IMG/VR virus record: IMGVR_UViG_3300025087_000299 | Location: 1 to 23,560 of that record | Source: a virus | Strand: one strand, 5' to 3' | DNA length: 23,560 bases | Shown: piece by piece, positions 16,309-22,655 of the stretch | Numbering within the stretch: position 1 is the first letter of the stretch | Layout of the letters: each line of letters opens with the position of its first letter | Notes under the pieces: generated by a model | What the model was told of the DNA's origin: nothing | The model's database searches: none | Seen by the model: the letters and a program-made list of their open reading frames with translations, nothing else | Position numbers and translations under genes: made by a program

Positions 16309-17412
16309 TTACAGTTCGATTGTGGCGGCAACGGCATTGGTCGCTACGGCGGTTCCAAAAGACTTCCAAATGGTATTGGTCTGAGTGAGGTTAGCGTTTT
16401 GATAAACGTCCGTGGTGTTACTCATGGTAGCGCCTTCCAGAACCAACTTCACAATCTTCTGCGAAGAAGGAGAAAGAAGCCAAACGCGATCATCGGCCAA
16501 TTTTAGTTGGAAGGGGGTTTCCCAATCGGCAACCTGCGGGAGCATTAGCATCGAATAACCGAAGGCCGTTGGGACATAGCCCATCTTGACATAAGGACTA
16601 TCTACGAGATCATAACGATAGTTTGGGTCTAATGGGACAATATTTCCCAAAGCTGCTTTCGTACCAACAATGACGGCTTCAGCGCCGCCATTCCATGCCT
16701 GAACCTTCTGCGCCAAAGAAATCAAGTCGGCCTGAGTGTATCCGCTAACGCGCAGGGCTGCGGCGGCGGGAGTGTTCACCAGGGCATTCATGGTTGTACT
16801 CATCAAATTATACACGTCAACAGTAACGGCGGTTTCCAGAGAGCGAACGGCTTTGGCAACAAATTCAGCCAGAGATTCCTTCCCCGCCAAAACGCGATAC
16901 AAAGACACAAACACAGAAAGTTCTCTCATAACCGGAACTACCGTGACAAGTCCAGCGTACTGTTTGTGTAATTCCGTTGAACGCTGACCGCGACCAGCCT
17001 TGCTAACTGTAAATAAGTCTCTGCTTTTAACTTCGAACGCCGCAGAATCGCCCCATCCAATAGTTCTAACGTCAGTGTATGCCCCAATCGAGTCGATGAT
17101 CGAACTCGGAAGAACAAAATCTATGAGCATATTTGTAACCGCGAAACTTGCCCACTTCACCATCGGGTTAGACGCCCAGTGTTCTAGGGGTAATTCGACC
17201 AGGTTTTGCCCAGAAACGCGTAGAATTTCCTTGCGAAGAGCGGCGTTCATCTTGTCTTCTTTCTCGGAAAAAGAAATGGTGTTATCAAACTCAACACCTT
17301 TAGAGCCGTTTAGAGAGCGATAGTGATTCCAGTAATCAGCGAACATCTTGTACACGCCAAGATTGGCTTCGCCACCAGCAAATTTAATAAGACCATCAGT
17401 AACTTTAGTCAT
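16309..17412 (-). CDS. Major capsid protein (HK97-like fold)
   Basis: The 367-aa protein has the length and composition of an HK97-fold capsid subunit: a helical N-terminal arm, a region with SAAFEVKSRDLFTVSKAGRG that fits the E-loop, a long spine-like helix (KESLAEFVAKAVRSLETAVT), and a C-terminal P/A-domain with NWETPFQLKL-like strands. GC-rich codons, a strong ribosome binding site (AGGAGGAATATTTT), and location directly after the protease-scaffold and decoration genes all fit the most abundant head protein. A stable hairpin follows. Fold assignment is from pattern and synteny, since capsid sequences diverge widely. Confidence 0.85.
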   Translation of the reverse strand: MTKVTDGLIKFAGGEANLGVYKMFADYWNHYRSLNGSKGVEFDNTISFSEKEDKMNAALRKEILRVSGQNLVELPLEHWASNPMVKWASFAVTNMLIDFVLPSSIIDSIGAYTDVRTIGWGDSAAFEVKSRDLFTVSKAGRGQRSTELHKQYAGLVTVVPVMRELSVFVSLYRVLAGKESLAEFVAKAVRSLETAVTVDVYNLMSTTMNALVNTPAAAALRVSGYTQADLISLAQKVQAWNGGAEAVIVGTKAALGNIVPLDPNYRYDLVDSPYVKMGYVPTAFGYSMLMLPQVADWETPFQLKLADDRVWLLSPSSQKIVKLVLEGATMSNTTDVYQNANLTQTNTIWKSFGTAVATNAVAATIEL

Positions 17413-17446
17413 AAAATATTCCTCCTAATTTAGTTTTTTTTGATAA

Positions 17447-17992
17447 TTAAGCCAGAGCGACAACTTCAAACTGATAGGCCGTTACTCTGCCAGAATTAAC
17501 GCCACCATCAGGAATGGAAATGTAGGTTGTGCCAAGCAGTTTGCAGGATAATCCGGAAATGGCAGCAGCAGCCCAATTCAATTGGTAGTCCGAATCGGTT
17601 GCGACAATATAGGTGTTGGTTGACTTGGTTCCAGTAATAACATCACCAGTAATGGTAAAAATATCGCCAACCTGAAGTTTAAAAATGTCAAAAGGACGAG
17701 TCGCCTTATTGATAAAATTTTGCGGATTCGGGTCGATACCAGAGAACTGTGCCGAACCAGAAATTGTTAGAACAAGTTCTGGTGAATAAATCATCCAAAG
17801 ACCAGAAGCCAGGTTTGCCGTAGCGGGCTGGACAGCAGTCCAGAGTTCGGTTTCACCGGCAGTAGCAGATTTTCCGCTGGTCAGAGCAACGACCATACCG
17901 TTTTCAAGATCAGAAGCAGAAACCGCAGAGCGATTATACGAATCAACATTCATACTCGCAACACGATTCGGGATTAGTACGCCATAGGACAT
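17447..17992 (-). CDS. Probable capsid decoration / head-stabilising protein
   Basis: This 181-aa protein is beta-rich with few charged residues and lies immediately upstream of the capsid gene, the usual place for decoration proteins. Codon use is GC-richer, as in the capsid gene, which implies high expression. It contains VGDIFTITGDVITG, reminiscent of beta-tulip-like decoration domains. The ribosome binding site TAGGAGG overlaps the stop of the upstream endonuclease. A minor capsid or head-fibre base protein is the main alternative. Confidence 0.65.
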   Translation of the reverse strand: MSYGVLIPNRVASMNVDSYNRSAVSASDLENGMVVALTSGKSATAGETELWTAVQPATANLASGLWMIYSPELVLTISGSAQFSGIDPNPQNFINKATRPFDIFKLQVGDIFTITGDVITGTKSTNTYIVATDSDYQLNWAAAAISGLSCKLLGTTYISIPDGGVNSGRVTAYQFEVVALA

Positions 17993-18004
17993 AATGTTTT
18001 CCTC

Positions 18005-18919
18005 CTAAGAAAATAAATAGTTTGTTAAAATTTGTTCAATATTGTCTTTTTCCCAATAAGGAATAACCAACAGGTTTATTCCTTGAGAAAGACAATATTC
18101 TTCTTTTATTTTGTCTCTAAAAATAGTTTCTTGGAATCCTTTCGTTCCTCCAAAAAACTCATTTTCTTCATAGTGTTGCATTCCGTTAAACTCTATCCCC
18201 GTATTATGTTCCGGTAAATAAAAATCAAAAAGCAACCTTCGAACGTTCTTGCAATCATCAAATTTATGTTGAGGAAGAAAAAATATATTATTCTCAATTA
18301 AAAAATTTTCTATTTTTCTTTCACCGCGGGAACGATTGCACATTCCGCACGCACTATTGCCTCGAATAAACAACCAAGTCGTTTCCCATGTATACGAGCA
18401 AATTGAGCAAGAAACAGTCATTTTGGGCCAATCTACGTCATCGTAGGTTTGGTAGTTAACAAAAATCAAACCTCGCCTACTTAGGTCAGACCATATTTCT
18501 TCGGCGGAAAGTCTACTTTTCCTTGTCCTAGACGCTATTCCGCAATGAGAACACCTGTGACCCAATTTGAACGACGAGAATAGTATTTTATAATTCTTTC
18601 CGCATACTCCGCAAAGAATTTCTATTTTTCCATTTCCAGAATATTTTTCCGACAATAGAACATCTCCGTTCCCATTATCTTCTACATATCCAAAAACCTC
18701 TTCGTATGTTTGCAAAAATCTTTTCGAAACATTTTTTCTGCCACATTCATCACAGCGAAGGGACTTTCCGTATATGAAATTTCCTGCCTGTGGAAAATAG
18801 TGGTTTCCACACTTACATATAATTTCAATAGGGTTTCTTCTCCCAGTATATTCTCCGACCATATCGTAGCCCATTTCTAAGACCATGTTTCTAACTTCTT
18901 CAGTTGTTAGTTTCCTCAT
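18005..18919 (-). CDS. Free-standing homing endonuclease, zinc-finger Vsr-like (EDxHD)
   Basis: The 304-aa protein carries several CxxC zinc knuckles in its first ~200 residues (CKC, CDEC, CGVC, CSHC, CSIC, CGMC) and then a Vsr-like nuclease domain: RGERKIENFLIENN with its acidic residue, DFYLPEHNTGIEFNGMQHYE, RDKIKEEYC, and the end motif LLVIPYWEKDNIEQIL. This matches the EDxHD homing endonuclease group. Its ATG overlaps the upstream small ORF's stop (ATGA). Its TAG stop is part of the TAGGAGG ribosome binding site of the decoration gene. It sits just before the decoration and capsid genes, so its target is probably in this conserved region in related phages. AT-rich codons differ from those of its downstream neighbours. 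Confidence 0.87.
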   Translation of the reverse strand: MRKLTTEEVRNMVLEMGYDMVGEYTGRRNPIEIICKCGNHYFPQAGNFIYGKSLRCDECGRKNVSKRFLQTYEEVFGYVEDNGNGDVLLSEKYSGNGKIEILCGVCGKNYKILFSSFKLGHRCSHCGIASRTRKSRLSAEEIWSDLSRRGLIFVNYQTYDDVDWPKMTVSCSICSYTWETTWLFIRGNSACGMCNRSRGERKIENFLIENNIFFLPQHKFDDCKNVRRLLFDFYLPEHNTGIEFNGMQHYEENEFFGGTKGFQETIFRDKIKEEYCLSQGINLLVIPYWEKDNIEQILTNYLFS

Positions 18920-19134
18920 ATTCCTTCTTCCTCATTATATTTAGTCTTAACGCCATTCAATTTAGACCATTCGCTTAAGGCATCTGCTAAATAATCATTT
19001 CTAATATAAACCCAATAAGGTTTATTGTTAGTTTGATTATTTCCAGTAAATTCAAAACGAATAGTTTTTTCAGTTAGAAATTCTTTTAACCGAAACGAAT
19101 AGCAAAAGAAGTATTTTTTCGTAACAGAAACCAT
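18916..19134 (-). CDS. Small ORF of unknown function
   Basis: This 72-aa basic/aromatic protein (KKYFFCYSFRLKEF; NKPYWVYIRNDYLADAL) has a ribosome binding site (AGGTGA) and ends overlapping the next gene's start. It follows the protease-scaffold gene. It is not recognised; it could be an original phage gene or cargo that came with the adjacent endonuclease. Confidence 0.55.
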   Translation of the reverse strand: MVSVTKKYFFCYSFRLKEFLTEKTIRFEFTGNNQTNNKPYWVYIRNDYLADALSEWSKLNGVKTKYNEEEGI

Positions 19135-19161
19135 GTCTCACCTTTATATAATTAGTTCACT

Positions 19162-19863
19162 CTATTCCCACAAACTTTTCTTTGTGGGTTTATCAACATT
19201 AGTAAACGGTAAACCAATTCTAACTTCATTAGAACTCTTACCTTTAGCAGCAAAAGTAAATGCCTTTGCTCTAACCATGTTTTTATACGCGTCAAGAGTC
19301 AGAAGCGAGAATTCAGCAGCTTTTTCTCTCAAAGCAGCCATTTCTTCTTTAGGCATTTCAACAGCATTTTCAACTTCTTTCAAAGTAGTTTCAACTTCAA
19401 ACTGGAATTGACTAGCTTCAACATCAGCCTTAAATTTCTTAAGGTTTTCATTCTCAGCCATATACGAATTCATCTTTTCTTCATTTTCAGCCATTTTAGC
19501 AGAAAACTCAGACATCTTACATTCAAATTCCTTCGCCTTAGAAGCATACTTCATCGCAACAGCGAACATAGCACCAGCGACCTTAGCAAATTCTTTACCT
19601 TCTTCTTTCTTTAATTCTGAAACAGCCATTCCGACCATTTCTTCATTGGATTCGGTTTCAGCTTCTAAAAACGCTAAAGCAGCAGCCACATCGAGATAAG
19701 CGTCCAAAGAAAATTCCTTTGGTTTTTCTTCTTCCTCAGATTCTTTCTTCGGTTCTTCTTTGGGAGTTTCAGGAGTTTCTTCAGCGGCCATAGGTGTGAC
19801 CGCAGATGCCACCGCAGACATTTCCTCTTCCTTTTTCAATTCTTCCTTTTCTTTTTCATCCAT
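19162..19863 (-). CDS. Scaffold protein from internal in-frame start
   Basis: Within the protease-scaffold gene an ATG at 19863 (residue 312 of the long form) is preceded by AAGGAGGAAAAAAAC, a strong Shine-Dalgarno at eight-base spacing. It would yield a 233-aa acidic, Ala/Glu/Lys-rich helical protein (MDEKEKEELKKEEE...), equivalent to the scaffold alone. This nested arrangement is known for phage lambda C/Nu3. Assembly needs many more scaffold than protease copies, which an internal start provides. Confidence 0.72.
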   Translation of the reverse strand: MDEKEKEELKKEEEMSAVASAVTPMAAEETPETPKEEPKKESEEEEKPKEFSLDAYLDVAAALAFLEAETESNEEMVGMAVSELKKEEGKEFAKVAGAMFAVAMKYASKAKEFECKMSEFSAKMAENEEKMNSYMAENENLKKFKADVEASQFQFEVETTLKEVENAVEMPKEEMAALREKAAEFSLLTLDAYKNMVRAKAFTFAAKGKSSNEVRIGLPFTNVDKPTKKSLWE

Positions 19864-20796
19864 GTTTTTTTCCTCCTTTGCAAAATAATTCACCCTCTGT
19901 TGATCCAATTCATCCATCTTAGCAACTAAGGATGAAGCCCATCTATAACCAGCATCACCACCATAAAGCATCCAAGAAACATAACTATTAGAATCTTGAT
20001 CATTATGATCTTCTTTGCTTTTCCTAGATAGGTATTTTGCTGTATGTCTTAGTTTATCTGGTGTGATTTTATCTTTTCCAGATATAAAACGTGCATTTGC
20101 TAAAGCTACAGATGTTGCACCTGTACCTTTTTTCTTATGCAAGTCCAAACCCATTTTAGTATTTGACTTTACTTCTTCAGGAATAGTAAAATCAATATCA
20201 TCATAACGAGATGAGAATTCGGCTTTATATGCTTCTAAATATTCTTTATCGGCCTCAGAGAATGACAACATTTGCATGTGAGCTCCCATTGAGGCTTCAG
20301 TCACCAAATCCCCCAAAATACAGACGCCAGTATAGGCAAAATTTAGCATTTCCAGAATTCCATCAGGTCTTTCTTTAGCCTCTATCAATTCCATCTCAAC
20401 GCTGACTTTCTTTCTTCCCCCAGAAAAACGAAACAATTCTACAACTTTAGGGGCATATCTTTTCCAAATTTTAGTCAAGACCACCAATTGCAGTCTTCCG
20501 CCATTTTCTTCCCTGATAAATTCTGCGCTGTTTGGTTCAACAAATCCGGCAATAGAAGATTTCTCAGGTTTGTCAGCATGAGAACTTAGGTCATCAAACC
20601 TAGCATCATAAACATACAAAACTGGTTTATTATAAATTGTTGAAGCAGTATTTTTCAACACTTCTTCCGAGCAACTCATATCATGCCTATTTAGAGACGA
20701 ACTAAACGCTAAAATTCTCGCAGTAGCAAATTGGGAGTTTGGATTTTCTTCAATGATGTCTGCACTTTCAACCTCAAAGTTAATGTGCTTATTCAA
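19162..20796 (-). CDS. Prohead protease-scaffold fusion
   Basis: The 544-aa protein joins an N-terminal prohead protease (about 1-200) to a scaffold (about 312-544). Likely protease residues are H73 (SSHADKP) and S132 (KKVSVEME), spaced as in HK97-family proteases. Residues ~213-300 form a separate domain (GTGATSVALANARFISG ... SWMLYGGDAGYRWAS) often attached to phage head proteases. The rest is acidic, Ala/Glu-rich and helical, as scaffolds are. Translation starts at a TTG (20796), with AAAGGAGG seven bases upstream; no ATG fits. The protease would cut the scaffold domain during maturation. It lies upstream of the decoration and capsid genes, as expected. Confidence 0.88.
   Translation of the reverse strand: MNKHINFEVESADIIEENPNSQFATARILAFSSSLNRHDMSCSEEVLKNTASTIYNKPVLYVYDARFDDLSSHADKPEKSSIAGFVEPNSAEFIREENGGRLQLVVLTKIWKRYAPKVVELFRFSGGRKKVSVEMELIEAKERPDGILEMLNFAYTGVCILGDLVTEASMGAHMQMLSFSEADKEYLEAYKAEFSSRYDDIDFTIPEEVKSNTKMGLDLHKKKGTGATSVALANARFISGKDKITPDKLRHTAKYLSRKSKEDHNDQDSNSYVSWMLYGGDAGYRWASSLVAKMDELDQQRVNYFAKEEKNMDEKEKEELKKEEEMSAVASAVTPMAAEETPETPKEEPKKESEEEEKPKEFSLDAYLDVAAALAFLEAETESNEEMVGMAVSELKKEEGKEFAKVAGAMFAVAMKYASKAKEFECKMSEFSAKMAENEEKMNSYMAENENLKKFKADVEASQFQFEVETTLKEVENAVEMPKEEMAALREKAAEFSLLTLDAYKNMVRAKAFTFAAKGKSSNEVRIGLPFTNVDKPTKKSLWE
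19167..19188 (-). other. 8-bp hairpin over the scaffold stop region
   Basis: CCCACAAA (19188-19181) pairs with UUUGUGGG (19174-19167) around a GAAAAG loop, inside the last codons of the scaffold gene. It has no U-tract and overlaps coding sequence, so it is only a weak candidate for an RNA-stability element like the other post-gene hairpins here. Confidence 0.4.
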
Positions 20797-20812
20797 TAAT
20801 CCACCTCCTTTC

Positions 20813-21022
20813 TTATAATTTTTCCAACCATTTAATCAAACCACTTTTTATTTTCAACTTAATTGGCATTCTTTTCAAAGATTCTTTTAGCGTTGCGGTA
20901 TTCATAAAATAATAAACATTACCGTCAATACCTAATAATGGAACATTCTCTTTTTGTAACCAGTCTGCAATAATCTTTGAGAAACCAAGTTTGTTTTCTA
21001 TGATTTTAGGATTGACTAGCAT
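20813..21022 (-). CDS. Small basic ORF of unknown function
   Basis: This 69-aa Lys/Leu-rich protein (GIDGNVYYFMNTATLKESLK; MPIKLKIKSGLIKWLEKL) begins directly after the endonuclease stop (TGAATG). Its GGAGG ribosome binding site lies inside the endonuclease's last codons. It is 16 bases upstream of the protease-scaffold gene. No family is recognised. The W/Y/L pattern suggests a small folded protein rather than a random ORF. Confidence 0.6.
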   Translation of the reverse strand: MLVNPKIIENKLGFSKIIADWLQKENVPLLGIDGNVYYFMNTATLKESLKRMPIKLKIKSGLIKWLEKL

Positions 21023-21988
21023 TCAACCTCCAAAAATCTCTTTCATTAATATTTTATCAATATTCTTAATTTCCCAATATGGAATAATCAATAACCTAAT
21101 ATTGTTTTCTAAACAAAAATTTATTTTTATAGAGTCTCTAACTTTTAAATCATTGAAAAAGTTAATTGAGTGTTCAAATCCTTTTCCTCCGAAGTCAACT
21201 GGCTTATAATGCTGTATTCCATGATATTCAATACAAAAGTTTCCGCTACCCAATATAAAGTCAAACGGTAAATGCCTTATGCTTTTGCATCCCAGAATAG
21301 ACTTATGAGTTTCAAACTCAACATTATTGCGTAAAAGAAATCTCGAAACAATATTTTCCCCGCGTGACGTGGAGGCGCACACAGGACAGCCACTTCCCAA
21401 ATTATAAACCCTTACGTTTATGTCGCACTTCCAAGAATGTCCACAAGAATTACATTTCCACCAAACAGTCCTTCCACTTCCGGGGGAATACTCCTCTGGA
21501 CTCTTACTATTCTTTTCATAATCCCATTCTTGCAATAGTTCCGAGTGAACCGAAGCAAACGACCTGTTCGGAGAAACTCTCTTTCCTGCACAATACGGGC
21601 AGCCCTTCTTGTTGGCATACATCGTGTCCCAAGAGGCATCGAATTCATTAGAACAAACGCTACAGAAAAACATCAGTTTTTCTCTTGCTCCAAGATATTC
21701 CGTAGATTTCAAAGAAATCGAACCTTTAAATTCCTTAAGCCATTTTTCAATGTTGTACAATGCAAACGGATTATCCTTATTAAATTTTTCTGGTATATTA
21801 TTGCGTTTTATCGCAGACCAGAACTTGCTACAAGTAGTATAACTAATATATCCGTTTACATCAGATATGTACACGGGAGAGCCAAATCCGGCATACTCAT
21901 CTTCTTTTGTAATAAGAGTATATCCGTTTGATTCCAGGAAGAATACTGCTTCTTGATACGGCTTTCTATTATACGCAATTCTTGTCAT
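21023..21988 (-). CDS. Free-standing homing endonuclease, zinc-ribbon Vsr-like (EDxHD)
   Basis: Zinc-binding modules of this 321-aa protein occupy about residues 100-205 (CSVC...CPYC; CNSCGHSW...CPVC). The second matches the WWKC/CGHxW zinc-ribbon type (PF14311-like) common in these proteins. A Vsr-like domain follows: RGENIVSRFLLRNN, DFILGSGNFCIEYHGIQHYK, KVRDSIKINFC, and the terminal LLIIPYWEIKNIDKIL. It is homologous to the endonuclease at 18005-18919 and to the remnant at 22483-22614. Its start has a poor ribosome binding site, 16 bases after the ferritin stop. Its GGAGG-containing end serves the next gene. Codons are AT-rich. Confidence 0.87.
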   Translation of the reverse strand: MTRIAYNRKPYQEAVFFLESNGYTLITKEDEYAGFGSPVYISDVNGYISYTTCSKFWSAIKRNNIPEKFNKDNPFALYNIEKWLKEFKGSISLKSTEYLGAREKLMFFCSVCSNEFDASWDTMYANKKGCPYCAGKRVSPNRSFASVHSELLQEWDYEKNSKSPEEYSPGSGRTVWWKCNSCGHSWKCDINVRVYNLGSGCPVCASTSRGENIVSRFLLRNNVEFETHKSILGCKSIRHLPFDFILGSGNFCIEYHGIQHYKPVDFGGKGFEHSINFFNDLKVRDSIKINFCLENNIRLLIIPYWEIKNIDKILMKEIFGG

Positions 21989-22004
21989 TTTATAACACCA
22001 TAAA

Positions 22005-22481
22005 CTAAGAACCCATGATTAGATCGAAAACGATTATGTCTGAGACAGAAGTCAATCTTTTCACAAATTCTTCAGATTCGCGCTCTTCCAAAACTTGGTA
22101 TGAAAGCAGTTCGGAAATAAAAGGCAGGTCAATAAATGATCTACTTTCTAAAGCCAATCCATAAATATCTTCAATTGATTCTGTTGTAGCTTGTTCTGTT
22201 TCCAGATAAATTCTGCCAACATCATCAAGTGAATTAATTTTGATTTCAGGTTGTTCAACCTCAATGTAGTGATACTGACCATCTACGCGAGAATTTATGT
22301 AATCTAAAATTTTCTCGTAATGACTCATTTCTTCATCGGCTTGAGATTTAAAATGTTTAGCTAAGTTTTTTAACTGTAAGTTTTCAAAGTAAGATTGAAT
22401 AGTTGTATACTTGTAAAAATTACCCATCTCTGAAGCCATTTGATTACAAAAAGAGTCACATAATTCTTGTGATAATTTGAT
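22005..22481 (-). CDS. Ferritin (bacterial non-haem type), probable AUC start
   Basis: The 158-aa protein aligns along its length with FtnA-type ferritins, which oxidise Fe(II) and store iron in 24-subunit shells. Counted from the AUC: E18, E51 and H54 (EEMSHY) and E96 match the FtnA ferroxidase residues E17, E50, H53 and E94; the Q127 position is E133 here. KLSQELCDSFCNQM matches the ferritin N-terminus, so the natural start falls on the ATC at 22481. AAGGAGG lies six bases upstream of it. The alternative ATG at 22511 has no ribosome binding site and would add ten residues encoded by the endonuclease remnant. Ferritin in a phage head operon is unusual: iron handling, oxidative defence or cargo are possible roles. 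Confidence 0.85.
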   Translation of the reverse strand: MKLSQELCDSFCNQMASEMGNFYKYTTIQSYFENLQLKNLAKHFKSQADEEMSHYEKILDYINSRVDGQYHYIEVEQPEIKINSLDDVGRIYLETEQATTESIEDIYGLALESRSFIDLPFISELLSYQVLEERESEEFVKRLTSVSDIIVFDLIMGS

Positions 22482-22482
22482 A

Positions 22483-22614
22483 TCACACCTCCTTTCCGAA
22501 CAGTTCTTCATAGAGAATTTGTTCGATGTTATCGAATTCTGTATAAGGGATTCGAATTAATTTTATGTTGTTGTCGATACGGTGTTGAGTTTTGATGGAG
22601 TCTCGCGCCACCTT
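22483..22614 (-). pseudogene. C-terminal remnant of a Vsr-like homing endonuclease
   Basis: Reading KV-ARDSIKTQHRIDNNIKLI then RIPYTEFDNIEQILYEELFG down to a TGA at 22485-22483, this piece matches the C-termini of the endonucleases at 21023-21988 (RDSIKINFCLENNIRLL; IPYWEIKNIDKIL) and 18005-18919 (RDKIKEEYCLSQGINLL; IPYWEKDNIEQIL). Nothing homologous remains upstream. The last codons contain the AAGGAGG ribosome binding site of the ferritin gene, which may explain why this end was kept. Confidence 0.85.
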
Positions 22615-22635
22615 TTAGACATAGCGCAAGACTCC
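22597..22635 (-). other. 12-bp hairpin between the head-fibre-like gene and ferritin
   Basis: On the minus-strand RNA, GGAGUCUUGCGC (22635-22624) pairs fully with GCGCGAGACUCC (22608-22597), one pair being U·G. On the plus strand that position would be a C·A mismatch, so the structure favours the transcribed strand. The loop is 15 nt. No U-tract follows. It starts about 20 bases after the stop at 22656, and its 3' arm lies within the endonuclease remnant. Confidence 0.72.
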
Positions 22636-22655
22636 ATTTTTATCAACTAATCCAA

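Noticed and set aside
18005-18919. A second group I intron around the free-standing endonuclease
   Set aside because: Neighbouring genes abut it (ATGA overlap upstream, overlapping ribosome binding site downstream), leaving no room for intron core elements. The same holds for 21023-21988.
22482-22511. ATG at 22511 as the ferritin start
   Set aside because: No ribosome binding site precedes it, the added residues are encoded by endonuclease-remnant sequence, and ferritin homology starts at the ATC at 22481.
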